Shown here: one piece after another, positions 16,203-24,973 of the stretch | Layout: each line of letters begins with the position of its first letter | How positions within the stretch are numbered: the stretch's first letter is position 1 | From: DATFGK01 sp046712825 | GTDB lineage: Bacteria > Actinomycetota > AC-67 | Direction of reading: 5' to 3' | NCBI GenBank assembly: GCA_046712825.1 | Contig: JBKKCR010000096.1 | Span: 1-64,000, forward strand | Length of the DNA stretch: 64,000 nt | The notes under the pieces: model-generated | The model's database searches: none | The model's input: the letters and a program-made list of their open reading frames with translations, nothing else | What the model was told of the DNA's origin: nothing | Made by a program: the position numbers and the translations under genes

Positions 16203-16922
16203 ATGAGCGGAAACGCCAGAGAATCGATGCGGACGTATTGGGACGAGGCCGCCAGGACCAACGCGGCCTGGTACGTCGATACCAGCCTCAGCTTCGACTC
16301 TCCGGACCTCGACCGGTTCTTCGAGACGGGCCGAACGGTCGTTGCCGCCGCGCTGGACGAGGCGAACGTCGTTCCGGCGGGCCGCGCCCTCGCCGTCGAG
16401 ATCGGCTCGGGACTGGGGCGCATCTGCCGTGCGCTGTCGGAACGGTTCGATCGTGTGATCGGCCTCGACATCTCCGAAGAGATGGTGCGCCGGGCGAAGG
16501 AGTTCGTGCCCGAGCCGCGCATCGCATTCGAGGTCTCCAGCGGAACGGATCTGCGTTCGGTTCCCGACGCGGCGGCAGATCTCGTGCTGACGTTCACCGT
16601 GTTCCAGCACATCCCCGACGTCGGTGTCATCGAGGGATACGTGCACGAGGCGGGGCGCGTCTTGAAGCCCGGCGGCGTGTTCGTGTTCCAGTGGAACAAC
16701 ACGCCCGGCGCGCGACGGTGGGCGTTCAAGCGGAGTTTGCTGGGGTTCCTGCAGCGGACCGGCTTGCGATCGGAGCGCTACAAGCGCAACGCTCCGGAGT
16801 TCCTCGGCAGCCGAGTTCCGCTCGATCGCATGCGCGCCGCGCTGACCGCCGGGGGGATGGATCTGCGCGACACCATGGGCCTCGACACGCTATACGCCTG
16901 GGCGTGGGCGGTGAAGCGATGA
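16203..16922 (+). CDS. Class I SAM-dependent methyltransferase
   Basis: 239 aa. ATG 16203 was chosen because the protein-like N-terminus MSGNARESMRTYWDEAA begins there, with a purine-rich GACGAGGGCGG before it. SAM-binding motif I is VEIGSGLGRICRAL, the acidic end of strand 2 is VIGLDISEEMV, and motif IV/post-I are VLTFTVFQHIPD and VLKPGGVFVFQWNN. It is coupled by an ATGA overlap to a second methyltransferase and likely methylates a sugar or polyprenyl-linked glycan. Confidence 0.85.
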   Translation: MSGNARESMRTYWDEAARTNAAWYVDTSLSFDSPDLDRFFETGRTVVAAALDEANVVPAGRALAVEIGSGLGRICRALSERFDRVIGLDISEEMVRRAKEFVPEPRIAFEVSSGTDLRSVPDAAADLVLTFTVFQHIPDVGVIEGYVHEAGRVLKPGGVFVFQWNNTPGARRWAFKRSLLGFLQRTGLRSERYKRNAPEFLGSRVPLDRMRAALTAGGMDLRDTMGLDTLYAWAWAVKR

Positions 16923-18052
16923 GGAAGCGCGAGCTCGCGAAGTCCGCGGTGCGCAACGGCGTCCCGCTCGCGCTCGTCGCCACGGCGCTGCGGCCCCGCG
17001 CGTCGCGTCTGCAGCGTGCCGGCGCCCTCGCTGCCCTGCTCGGCTTCTGGAGCGTCATCTACGCGCGCTACCGCAAGGGCGGCGTCGCGCAAACTCACCA
17101 TGAACGCGAGCTGCTCAAGGGCGTCTCCTGGGAAGCGTTCTGGCGGCACTACAACGAACGCGTGCCCACGATCGAGGAAGAGTTCGAGATGTGGGGCGCG
17201 TATCACCAGCATCGCCACGAGATGCGCTACGACCTCGTCGCCGACGAGGTACGCAAGTACCTTCCGCCCGGCGGCCGGGTGCTCGACGTCGGGTGTGGAA
17301 GCGCGCTGGTCGCCGACCGGATCCGCGACATGGACGCGACCTATGTGGGCTTCGATTTCGGCGGGCACCACATCGAGTACGCGGCGAAGAAATACGCGGA
17401 TATCACCGACCGCAAGCTCGGAACCGTGTTCGCCCGCGGCGACGCGCAAAAGATGCCGTTCACCGATGCGAGCGCGGATGTCGTGGTATTCAGCGAAGTC
17501 ATCGAGCATCTCCTTCAGCCGGAGCTGGCCGTGTGGGAGATCGCCCGGGTCCTCAAACCGGGCGGCGTGCTCGTGATGACGACGAACAACGCATCCGAGG
17601 TGCCGCTGCGCTCTCCGCTGTCGCACCTGTTCGCTTGGCTCGAGAAGGCTTTCGGGGCCGAGCACCCGAAGCTCATCTCGCTGCGACCGTGGGTCTGGCC
17701 GTGGCCGGTCGACCGGGATCTGCTACCGGAGGGATCCCCGGACGTCTACCTGCCGCACACGCACCACATCATGGGCGAGACCCGCGCGATGTTCGGTGCC
17801 GCCGGGCTCGACACGTTCGAGTGGTCGACGTTCGAGTTCCCGCCGCCGCAAGCAGCGTCCGCGCAGTGGCTCGATAAGCGCGGGGCGCCGGGACGCAAAG
17901 CCGTGGACGCGATCGAGTGGGCGGCGCAACGCACGCCCCTCGTTTGGCGGCTCGGCTGTCACGTGTTCATGCGCGCGCGAAAGGTGTCCGACCCCGTGTC
18001 GCCAACGCCGCCTCCGGGCGTGTGGCCGGGACCCTTCTCGGGCGGGGACTAG
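16919..18052 (+). CDS. Class I SAM-dependent methyltransferase with N-terminal membrane segment
   Basis: 377 aa from ATG 16919, overlapping the previous stop (ATGA). About 110 residues precede the Rossmann fold and include a hydrophobic stretch (AGALAALLGFWSVIYA), so it is probably membrane-associated. Motif I is VLDVGCGSALVADRI, then YVGFDFGGHHIEYA, DVVVFSEVIEHL, and VLKPGGVLVMTTNN. The C-terminal part (WPWPVDRDLLPEGSP, HTHHIMGETRAMF) is extended compared with minimal enzymes. It ends the LPxTG-DUF4012-GH99-methyltransferase run. Confidence 0.83.
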   Translation: MRKRELAKSAVRNGVPLALVATALRPRASRLQRAGALAALLGFWSVIYARYRKGGVAQTHHERELLKGVSWEAFWRHYNERVPTIEEEFEMWGAYHQHRHEMRYDLVADEVRKYLPPGGRVLDVGCGSALVADRIRDMDATYVGFDFGGHHIEYAAKKYADITDRKLGTVFARGDAQKMPFTDASADVVVFSEVIEHLLQPELAVWEIARVLKPGGVLVMTTNNASEVPLRSPLSHLFAWLEKAFGAEHPKLISLRPWVWPWPVDRDLLPEGSPDVYLPHTHHIMGETRAMFGAAGLDTFEWSTFEFPPPQAASAQWLDKRGAPGRKAVDAIEWAAQRTPLVWRLGCHVFMRARKVSDPVSPTPPPGVWPGPFSGGD

Positions 18053-18071
18053 ACTCCGCCGGGAAAAGACG

Positions 18072-18097
18072 GCGGCCCCCGGTTTCCCGGGAGCCGC
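18072..18097. terminator. Bidirectional hairpin between convergent operons
   Basis: GCGGCCCCCGG (18072-18082) pairs with CCGGGAGCCGC (18087-18097) around a 4-nt loop with one mismatch. It lies between the plus-strand methyltransferase and the minus-strand glycosyltransferase. Confidence 0.6.
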
Positions 18098-18170
18098 GTT
18101 GGAGCATCCCTCGCAGGCTATAGGGATGATTCGCTATTTCCGGGCGGACTCCTGCTTGCGAAGAGAAGTC

Positions 18171-19187
18171 TTAGAGCACGGCCCGGCGGCTGCGGAGGCT
18201 GCCGGAAACGAGGGAAACCAGGCCGACGGCGTCCCCGGCGGCGAGCTGGCCCAGGCGGGCAAGACGCGGCCGCCCCGGCTTCCGTCCGGCCTGCCGCCAG
18301 CGAGCCGCGAGCCAGGGGAGCGCCGCGAGGGCCGGCCATGGCTTGCGGCTCATCAGCCCGGCGAGCCCTCCGGCGAGCGCCAGGTCGAACAGCGCGGTAT
18401 CCCACGACAAGAAGACGCCCAGCCGCATCGCGCGACGCAAGCCGGGGGCGCGTCGGACGAGGTCGGGGAACAGGCGGAGCCGGCGACGCTCGGCGAGCCA
18501 GTCCGCGAACGTGGCCGGATGGACACGGTGATGGACGAGGGCCGCCGGACGATAAACCGTCGTGCCGCCGTCGGCTATCAGTCTCCAGCCGAGCTCCGCG
18601 TCCTCACCGAAATGCGCGCGCGTGCCGGTTGGAGCGTCGGGCCTTCCGGCGGCGAATCCGCCGAGCCGCTCGAAGGTCCCGCGACGCCAGCCGATGTTGC
18701 AGGTCTCGTAGAGCTGCGTTGCGGCGGTGATCCAGACGGTGCGCGCCCAGGGCCCGGCGGCGGCCTGTTCCGACGGCGGCGGGAGCGTCCGCCCCTGGAC
18801 GACGTCCGCGTCGCCCAACCCGCGCGTGATGGCGTCGAGCCAGCCCGGCGTCGGAAGACAGTCGTCGTCGGTGAACGCGAACGCCGGCGCGCGTGCGAGC
18901 GAGGCGGCGAGGTTCCGCGCGACGGCCGGGCCGCGATTTCCCTCCGCGCGTGCGGCGAGCATGCGCAGCGGCGTCGAGGATACGAGCCGTCGCAATACCT
19001 CCCACGTGTCGTCGGTCGACGCATCGTCCACGACGACCACCTCGAAGAGCGCTGGGGCGAGGGTTTGCGCTTCGAGCGACGCGATCAGCTCGGGCAGGAA
19101 AGTGGCGCGGTCGTGCGTCGGAACGATGACCGAGGTCGACGGCGTGCCTGCGGTGCTCCAAGAAGGGCTTTCGACGCGTTCGGTCAT
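18171..19187 (-). CDS. Family 2 glycosyltransferase
   Basis: 338 aa from ATG 19187. A GT-A nucleotide-binding half starts with TSVIVPTHDRATFLPELI, then FEVVVVDDASTDDTW, and the metal-binding DxD region AFAFTDDDCLPTPGW. Its second half, with CNIGWRRGTFERLGGF and EDAELGWRL, contains the acceptor-side ED motif. It begins 4 nt after the stop of the upstream GT4 gene and is the last gene of a six-gene minus-strand operon. Close in architecture to the enzyme at 30367. Donor and acceptor are unknown. Confidence 0.88.
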   Translation of the reverse strand: MTERVESPSWSTAGTPSTSVIVPTHDRATFLPELIASLEAQTLAPALFEVVVVDDASTDDTWEVLRRLVSSTPLRMLAARAEGNRGPAVARNLAASLARAPAFAFTDDDCLPTPGWLDAITRGLGDADVVQGRTLPPPSEQAAAGPWARTVWITAATQLYETCNIGWRRGTFERLGGFAAGRPDAPTGTRAHFGEDAELGWRLIADGGTTVYRPAALVHHRVHPATFADWLAERRRLRLFPDLVRRAPGLRRAMRLGVFLSWDTALFDLALAGGLAGLMSRKPWPALAALPWLAARWRQAGRKPGRPRLARLGQLAAGDAVGLVSLVSGSLRSRRAVL

Positions 19188-19191
19188 CGGT

Positions 19192-20448
19192 TCACCGCAG
19201 CTCGAGCCGGCGGTCGGGCGGATGGCCCGTTGCGAAGCGCCCGGCCGCGGCGACGTGCCATTCCTCGACGACGTCGGCGTACCGGTCGAGGCTGAGCTCG
19301 GCCGCGGCGCGGAGCCCTCCGGCCACGAGGCGCTTGCGCAGCGACGCATCGTCGGCGAGGCGGCGCACGGCGGCGGCGGTCGCCTCGGCGTCTTCCGTGG
19401 GGACGATCAGCGAGTTCACGCCGTCGAGAAGGTACTCGCCCGACCCTCCCGTACCGGTCCCGACCACCGGGGTCCCGCAGGCCATCGCTTCGAGCGGCAC
19501 GAGCCCGAGCGGTTCCTCCCAGATGACTGGGAAGACGAAGACGTCGGCCGCCGCGTATCGCTCACGGAGTTCGATCCGGTCGGCCACACCGAAGGTCACG
19601 CGCTCGGTGAGCCCGAGCCGCGCAACCTGCGCTCGAAGCTGCTCGGCATAGCGCTCGTCGCCGCGACCGATGATGTCGAGGGTCGCTTCTTGGGGCAGCA
19701 GCGCGAGCGCGTCGATCAGCACGTGGATGCCCTTGCGTTCGTCGAGGCGACCGACGTGGAGGAGCTTCCACTGCCAGGGGCGGGGCGGGGGCGGCTCGGC
19801 CGGCAGCGGGAACTCCTCGGTGTTGATCCCGCAATAGACGACGCCGGCCATCTTCGGCGCGGCCCAGCGCGATTTCCGTTCGACGCTGCGGCGGATCATG
19901 TCGCTGATGTAGCAGAAGGCTGCGTGCTCGCCTAGATCCGGGAGCACGGTGGGCACGCCGGCGAACGGACGCACGACGCGTCCGAGCAATCCGCGACCGT
20001 CGAACGTCCGCATCCAGGGGTCGATGTTGGGCGCGTACCACGGCCACTCGTCGAGGAGCATCAGCACGAGCGGGATGCGCCGTTCCACGACCGTCGTGAG
20101 GAGGCCGAGCGACATGGCTCCCATGTTCCACGCCGAGACCACGTCGGGCTTGGTGCGCGCGATCGCGGCAGCGATGGCGCGCTGGTTCCCACGCTCTATC
20201 GCGAGCCGGCGTGCGAGCGGAGGGGAGACCAGACGGTGGTCGTCCCAGTAGAACTCGAGGTCGCGATGGATCCCCCGCACGCGCTCGTCGGCGGGTTCGC
20301 GAACGTCGGGCAAGCGCATCGTGGTCGTGAGGATCTCGATCTCGTGGCCGCGGCCGCGGAGCCGGTCCATCACATCGCGGCAGGCGAGTTCGTATCCGCC
20401 CAGATGATGCGGCGGGTACATGTTCGAGACGACGAGGATCCGGGTCAC
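19192..20448 (-). CDS. Family 4 glycosyltransferase
   Basis: 418 aa from GTG 20448. GT-B fold: the N-terminal half starts RILVVSNMYPPHHLGGYEL, an acceptor-side Gly-rich loop; the donor-binding half has LLHVGRLDERKGIHVLIDAL and the retaining EX7E region EEPLGLVPLEAMACGTPVVG. Six bases separate it from the sulfatase-like gene upstream, so it is operonic. Retaining transfer from a nucleotide sugar on the cytoplasmic face is expected. Confidence 0.9.
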   Translation of the reverse strand: MTRILVVSNMYPPHHLGGYELACRDVMDRLRGRGHEIEILTTTMRLPDVREPADERVRGIHRDLEFYWDDHRLVSPPLARRLAIERGNQRAIAAAIARTKPDVVSAWNMGAMSLGLLTTVVERRIPLVLMLLDEWPWYAPNIDPWMRTFDGRGLLGRVVRPFAGVPTVLPDLGEHAAFCYISDMIRRSVERKSRWAAPKMAGVVYCGINTEEFPLPAEPPPPRPWQWKLLHVGRLDERKGIHVLIDALALLPQEATLDIIGRGDERYAEQLRAQVARLGLTERVTFGVADRIELRERYAAADVFVFPVIWEEPLGLVPLEAMACGTPVVGTGTGGSGEYLLDGVNSLIVPTEDAEATAAAVRRLADDASLRKRLVAGGLRAAAELSLDRYADVVEEWHVAAAGRFATGHPPDRRLELR

Positions 20449-20454
20449 GACGAC

Positions 20455-21861
20455 TCAGATATAGCCGAGCTGCCGGAGCCGCTCTTCGAGCTCGGCGGCT
20501 TCATCGCCGTCGATGGCCGCAGGCGTCTCCGACGCGTCCTCCGCCGGCGCGTACGACTCGACTTCGTCGATCGCTGCGCGAAGGGCCGGCGCGGAGGGTT
20601 CGGCCGCGGCATCCAGCGGACGAGATTCCGCCGGGTCGGAACCGAGGTCGTACAAGCGCTCGCCGCTCTCGTCGCGGATCAGCTTGAAGCGGCCGTCCGT
20701 CGCCGATGTCATCGAGCTCGCCATACGTCGGATGGCCTCGTCGGGGATCCCCCACGCGCGAGCGAGCGCCTCCTTTTCGGGGAGCATGATCTGTCCCGCG
20801 ACCTGTGAGACGGCGGCGCCGCCCGGCCGGACTTCATCGCTCCACGGATGATCCTCGATCCCGAGCGCGCCGGCGATCATCGCCGGAAGCTCGGCCAGGC
20901 TCACCGGGCCATCGTGCCCCGGCTCGACCGGCGTGGAAAAAACCAGCGGCACCCGAAGCAATCGTTCGGACATCGAGAGCAGGTGCCCGACCATGCCGTC
21001 CTCGCCGAGGTTCTCGCCGTGATCGGACGTGAGCACGATGAGCGTCTCCTCGAGCATCCCACGGCGGTCCAGCTCCTCCGCGATCCCACCCAGCCACGCG
21101 TCCATCTGGAAGATCGCGCGCGCGTACAGATGCCGGGTGCGCCGGATCGTGTCCTCCGGCATCCGCAGCTCGCCGACGGTCACGCGGTACGAGCCCTCCG
21201 GCGTCTGGTATCGCGCGGCGTCGAGCGCGGCGCCTATCCGCTGCAGCCCTGAGAGGTCGTTGAACGGGCGCGGAGGGAGGTACGGCCCGTGGCACTCCAT
21301 CAGGTTCACGAACCAGAAGAACGGCGCGTCGGCCTTCCGCTCGTCCATCCACTTGCGCAGGATGTGCCCTGCGGTGGTCGCGCCGTCGTCCGCGCGTGCG
21401 CGCCACGCGTCGAGCGCCCACTCGAGCCGCGTCCGCAGGCTCCGGCCCGGCGCCTTGCGCTCTACGCCCCGGATGCTGTGGAAGAGGTCGAAGCCCGTCG
21501 CGAAGCCGTTGACCTCGTGGATCCAGGGGTTGGCGCTGATCCCGCCGGTCGCGTAGCCCTTCCGTCGCAAGAACTCCGCGAGCACACGGTCGCTCCGTTC
21601 CTCGAGCAACGCGCGCGAGTTCACCCCGACCTTCGATCCTTTCTTGATCCCGCTCGTGAGCCCCAGGGCGCCGGGAAGCATCCCAGTGAACATCGAAGCA
21701 TGCGAGGGGAGGGTCCAGTTCGACGGCGCGACGACGTGCCGAGGCGCCGAACCTCCTCGCGCCAGCTGAGCGGCGACCGGTGTCGCTCCGGGCGGCGCGC
21801 CCCACGGCTCGAACCCGTCCGCGCGCGCGGTGTCGAAGACGATGAGGATCAGGTTGCGCAT
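20455..21861 (-). CDS. Sulfatase-like (alkaline phosphatase superfamily) enzyme with Thr nucleophile position
   Basis: 468 aa from ATG 21861 (an adjacent TTG at 21864 is possible). Metal-site Asp is in LILIVFDTARADGF; the second site is VLTSDHGENLGEDG. The nucleophile region reads NWTLPSHASMFTG: Thr occupies the position where true sulfatases carry the Cys/Ser that becomes formylglycine, and His replaces the Arg of CxPxR. Family knowledge says Thr is used by phosphodiesterases and phospho-group transferases of this superfamily (EptA, LtaS, NPP). So phosphate-group transfer or hydrolysis on the glycan is at least as likely as desulfation. No signal peptide is visible. Confidence 0.82.
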   Translation of the reverse strand: MRNLILIVFDTARADGFEPWGAPPGATPVAAQLARGGSAPRHVVAPSNWTLPSHASMFTGMLPGALGLTSGIKKGSKVGVNSRALLEERSDRVLAEFLRRKGYATGGISANPWIHEVNGFATGFDLFHSIRGVERKAPGRSLRTRLEWALDAWRARADDGATTAGHILRKWMDERKADAPFFWFVNLMECHGPYLPPRPFNDLSGLQRIGAALDAARYQTPEGSYRVTVGELRMPEDTIRRTRHLYARAIFQMDAWLGGIAEELDRRGMLEETLIVLTSDHGENLGEDGMVGHLLSMSERLLRVPLVFSTPVEPGHDGPVSLAELPAMIAGALGIEDHPWSDEVRPGGAAVSQVAGQIMLPEKEALARAWGIPDEAIRRMASSMTSATDGRFKLIRDESGERLYDLGSDPAESRPLDAAAEPSAPALRAAIDEVESYAPAEDASETPAAIDGDEAAELEERLRQLGYI

Positions 21862-21880
21862 CAACCCACGGTGGGCGGCG

Positions 21881-22552
21881 TCATCGACGGCCGTCCCGTC
21901 CGGCCTTGCGGCGCAGCGCGTCGACGGTGTTACGAGCCGCGAACTTCCACAATTGCGGGATCGTCATCCGGATCGGGCCGAGGTCCACGGGATGGCCTTG
22001 GCCCCAACGCTTGCACGCGGCGTCCGTGCGGGTGAACCGTTCTCGTCTGAGTTCCTCGAAAGGCCCTTTCACCCCGACCCCGTGCACGCCTTCGGGCAAT
22101 AGGTCGAACCCGTACCCGAACGCGAGTGAGCTCTCGAATGGCTCGAGCAGCAGCTGGAATCCTTCCGGGGTGAATCGCCAGAAGTCCCAGGGGTGAGCGT
22201 GGATCGGCATGAACATCACCGAGGTCAGTATCGCCACGCCGCCCGGCTTGAGCACGCGATGGATCTCCCGAACGCCGCGGAGCGGATCGGCGACGTGCTC
22301 GAGGGTCTCGACGCAGACGATCGTACCGACGCTGTTATCGGCGAAGGACAGCGCGTGGATGTCTTCGACCTGGTCGACGTTGGCCCCCTCCTGGAAGTCG
22401 CACCCGATGTATGTGTGGCCGGCGAAGAGGGAGCGAAGGTTGGCCTCGCGCTCCTGTCCCTCGGCCGGCCGGGATCCGATCTCGACGACCGGGTCGGCGA
22501 TCGGAAGGGCCTCGACCGCATCTTCGACGAACATCCGCACGGTGGGTCGCAT
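21881..22552 (-). CDS. Class I SAM-dependent methyltransferase
   Basis: 223 aa. Motif I is VVEIGSRPAEGQE, an unusual variant without the usual GxGxG; then YIGCDFQEGANVDQVED, VGTIVCVETLEHVADP, and VLKPGGVAILTSVMFMPIH. The HAHPWDFWRFTPEGF motif is typical of methyltransferases in surface-polysaccharide clusters. A TATGCT hexamer 9 nt upstream of the ATG suggests leaderless transcription from here. Confidence 0.85.
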   Translation of the reverse strand: MRPTVRMFVEDAVEALPIADPVVEIGSRPAEGQEREANLRSLFAGHTYIGCDFQEGANVDQVEDIHALSFADNSVGTIVCVETLEHVADPLRGVREIHRVLKPGGVAILTSVMFMPIHAHPWDFWRFTPEGFQLLLEPFESSLAFGYGFDLLPEGVHGVGVKGPFEELRRERFTRTDAACKRWGQGHPVDLGPIRMTIPQLWKFAARNTVDALRRKAGRDGRR

Positions 22553-22561
22553 CGGCCGGAA

Positions 22562-22567
22562 AGCATA
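22562..22567 (-). promoter_or_regulatory. Putative -10 element for a leaderless transcript (methyltransferase at 22552)
   Basis: TATGCT (TAnnnT) read on the minus strand ends 9 nt before the ATG, and no Shine-Dalgarno sequence is present between them. This spacing puts the transcript start at or next to the ATG. Confidence 0.45.
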
Positions 22568-22627
22568 GCCGCTCGTTCCCCGACTCTCCGGCGCCGTCGG
22601 CTGCCTCTTCGGCTCGTTTCGGGCGTT

Positions 22628-23758
22628 TCAGCCGCCGGATGATCCGTGGCCGGCGAGCCTCGCGTAGATCTCCTCGTGGAGCGGGCCCACCCGCTCTTCC
22701 CATCCCCACCGCGTGGCGTGCTCCCGGCAGCGCGCCGGGGTCCCCGGCCGGCCGGCGAGGGCGATCGTCTCCTCGAGGGCTCGGGCAAGGGCGGCCGCGT
22801 CGCCGAAGGGGGCCGTTCGGCCGACCTCGGGGCGGTCGATGATCTCGGGCATGCCGCCGTCGGCGCCGCAAACGGCCGGCGTGCCGCAGGCGAGCGACTC
22901 GACCAGGATGAGCCCGAAAGCCTCGTTGGTGGAAGGCAGCGCCGTGACGGTCGCCTCGGCGTACCGAGCGGGGAGGTCCTCGATGTTGCCGACGCCCGGC
23001 AGGTCGGTCGCCGCGCGCACCCGCTCGGCCCGCGGGCCGAGCCGCTCGAAGGCCCACCCGTGGTCGCCCGGCCCGGCGAGAACCAGGCGCGCCTCCGGAA
23101 CCCGATCGAGCAGGAGGTCGAAGGCCTCGACCAGCGTGCCGAGCCCCTTCTCGGGGTTGGTTGCGAAGGCGGGGAACAGGACGCGCGGCGGGCCGGTGCG
23201 TGGCTCCGGTCGCAGCGGGAACCGATCGATGATCACGCCGGGCGGAAGCACTTCCGTCGGACGGCCGAACGCTTCCTCGGTCGCGCGGGCGGACGCGGAA
23301 CTCAGGGCTGCGACCATCGACGCCGTGCGAACGGCCCGCCCGAGGAGCCGGCTCTCGCGCGGAAGGGCTTCGACCAGCTCGCGCGACGGGTGCCCGAGCA
23401 CCGTGTACAGCGTGCGGTGACCCGCCAGCCGGGCCGCGATGGCCGCGGTCGGAGTGAACGCGTGCACGATCTCGAAGCCGCGGACGCGGAGCAGGGTGGG
23501 GAACGCACGCGCCCCGAACGTCTCGGCCTCGCCGTACCCGCGCCGCGCAAGCGGTCCGGGGGGCAGTTGTTTGAGCCTCCGGATCGTCGTGCCGCCGGCC
23601 GCCGAACGACCCGGCCGCCCGGAGGTGCCGGTGATGATCTCGACCCGATGTCCGGCGCGCTCGAGGTACCACGTGAGGTCGGCGAGGTACCGCTCACCGC
23701 CGCGGCGCACCTCCGGCCACGAAAAGGGGTGAACGAGCGCGACGTGCAGGGGCTTCAA
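22628..23758 (-). CDS. Family 4 glycosyltransferase
   Basis: 376 aa. I chose TTG 23758, which overlaps the preceding stop (TTGA); the longer frame upstream is antisense noise. N-terminal acceptor loop HVALVHPFSWPEVRRGGERY, donor domain RVLFPAFATNPEKGLGTLVEAF, and the EX7E region NEAFGLILVESLACGTPAVCG. Retaining GT-B enzyme, coupled to the GT2 gene upstream of it. Confidence 0.88.
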   Translation of the reverse strand: MKPLHVALVHPFSWPEVRRGGERYLADLTWYLERAGHRVEIITGTSGRPGRSAAGGTTIRRLKQLPPGPLARRGYGEAETFGARAFPTLLRVRGFEIVHAFTPTAAIAARLAGHRTLYTVLGHPSRELVEALPRESRLLGRAVRTASMVAALSSASARATEEAFGRPTEVLPPGVIIDRFPLRPEPRTGPPRVLFPAFATNPEKGLGTLVEAFDLLLDRVPEARLVLAGPGDHGWAFERLGPRAERVRAATDLPGVGNIEDLPARYAEATVTALPSTNEAFGLILVESLACGTPAVCGADGGMPEIIDRPEVGRTAPFGDAAALARALEETIALAGRPGTPARCREHATRWGWEERVGPLHEEIYARLAGHGSSGG

Positions 23759-24678
23759 CGTCGTCGTGCGGGCAGGTGGGCGCCCAGCTCGCGCCGCCAG
23801 TAGGCCACCGCGCCGGGGTTGCCGCTCCGCCGCGCTCGAAGGTATCCACGAGCCGAACCAACGATGTTGAGCGCCCGGAACGCAGCCTCCGACGCGAGGC
23901 CGTATTCGGCCCGGTAGAAGCGGTACGTATTTCTCATGTACGCCTTCGTCCGTCGATCCCCGTAGGCTTGCGCTCCCGAAACGTTGCCGACGTGTATCAC
24001 TCGCGCGGCCGGCTCGAAGCGGATCGTCCACCCGCGCTTGCTCGCCCGCCAGCACCACTCGAGGTCCTCGACGTACATGAAGAACCGCTCGCTGAAGGGT
24101 CCGACATCCTCCAGAGCCACGCGAGGGATCAGTAGCGCGGCGCCTACCGCCCAGTCCACGTCGCGCGCACGATCGTGCCGCCAGCGTCCGACCAGCATCA
24201 TCCGGTCCGCATCCTCATCGGAGATCCGGTTCGGGCCGCGCGCGGTCGCCGCCGCCACCCGCAGTGACGGGAACGGGAGCGTGGAGTGCTCGAGCTCGCC
24301 GTCGGGACGAAGCAGCAGGGGGGCGATCGCCGCGGCTTCGGGGTGCGCCCTGGCGGTCTCGATGAGGCGGCCTATCGCTCCCGGCTCGGGCCAGGCGTCC
24401 GGGTTCAGCGCGAGGAACCACGGCGCTTCGGACCTCGCGATCAAACGGTTCATCCCCGCGGCGAATCCGAGATTTTCCGTGCCGGCCTCGATCTCGGCTT
24501 CCGGTACAGACCGTGCGATCACTTCGGCGCTTCCATCGGAGGACGCGTTGTCGCGAACGAGGAGCCGGATGTCGCACCCCTGATCCGTATCGAGCAGTTT
24601 GCGCAGGGCGGTCGCGGTGAGCTCGGCTGTGTTCCAGGTGACCACGCCGACGTCCACGGGCTCGCGTTCAGTGGCCAT
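23755..24678 (-). CDS. Family 2 glycosyltransferase, rhamnosyltransferase-like
   Basis: 307 aa from ATG 24678. DVGVVTWNTAELTATAL, LLVRDNASSDGSAEVI, NLGFAAGMNRLI and the metal-site segment FLALNPDAWPEP are characteristic of the WbbL/RfbF-like rhamnosyltransferase subgroup. The acceptor-side FMYVEDLEWCWRASKRGW follows. It is the first gene of the six-gene minus-strand operon. The -10-like TAGACT 10 nt upstream of the ATG implies a leaderless mRNA. Confidence 0.88.
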   Translation of the reverse strand: MATEREPVDVGVVTWNTAELTATALRKLLDTDQGCDIRLLVRDNASSDGSAEVIARSVPEAEIEAGTENLGFAAGMNRLIARSEAPWFLALNPDAWPEPGAIGRLIETARAHPEAAAIAPLLLRPDGELEHSTLPFPSLRVAAATARGPNRISDEDADRMMLVGRWRHDRARDVDWAVGAALLIPRVALEDVGPFSERFFMYVEDLEWCWRASKRGWTIRFEPAARVIHVGNVSGAQAYGDRRTKAYMRNTYRFYRAEYGLASEAAFRALNIVGSARGYLRARRSGNPGAVAYWRRELGAHLPARRR

Positions 24679-24688
24679 TCGGTGGACG

Positions 24689-24694
24689 AGTCTA
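24689..24694 (-). promoter_or_regulatory. Putative -10 element for a leaderless transcript (operon 24678-18171)
   Basis: TAGACT on the minus strand ends 10 nt before the start codon, with no ribosome-binding sequence between. It fits the TAnnnT consensus of actinobacterial housekeeping promoters. Confidence 0.5.
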
Positions 24695-24757
24695 AACGAC
24701 CACGCCTCGCCGCCCGACGAGCTACCTCAACCCACACAAAACGGGCGCCAGACCGGG

Positions 24758-24820
24758 TCCTTCCTCCCTTGTCGTGAGAAAGCTCACATCTCCGACGTAT
24801 TGTTTCGAGGGGAGGAAGGA
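24758..24820 (+). promoter_or_regulatory. Nested inverted repeats upstream of the secreted protein gene
   Basis: An 11-bp outer inverted repeat, TCCTTCCTCCC (24758-24768) with GGGAGGAAGGA (24810-24820), encloses a GTGAG-AAAG-CTCAC hairpin (24774-24787). It could be an operator or a folded leader. No known regulator site is assigned. Confidence 0.4.
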
Positions 24821-24848
24821 GGTTCGCTTAATCGAGTCGAATCTTCTC

Positions 24849-24892
24849 GACTGGTGCCTTCCGGCTAGGGGACTGGTGCCTTCCGGCTAGGG
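24849..24892 (+). repeat. Perfect tandem 22-bp repeat
   Basis: The 22-mer beginning GACTGGTGCCTTCCGGCTAG and ending GG is present twice head to tail (24849-24870 and 24871-24892), about 80 nt before the secreted-protein start. Its position suggests a duplicated regulator-binding site or a recent slippage duplication in the leader. Confidence 0.75.
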
Positions 24893-24973
24893 GAGGTGAG
24901 GCACGGCTCCAGGGGATCGCAGCAATACCTTCGCACGGTTCTGTTACAAGCCACCCACAGGGAGGGGGCGACA

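Noticed and set aside
20455..21861. Annotation as an active sulfatase
   Set aside because: The formylglycine Cys/Ser is replaced by Thr, so only superfamily membership is claimed.
24774..24787. Rex- or CRP-like operator reading of GTGAG-AAAG-CTCAC
   Set aside because: The half sites do not match a full consensus, so it is listed only as an inverted repeat.
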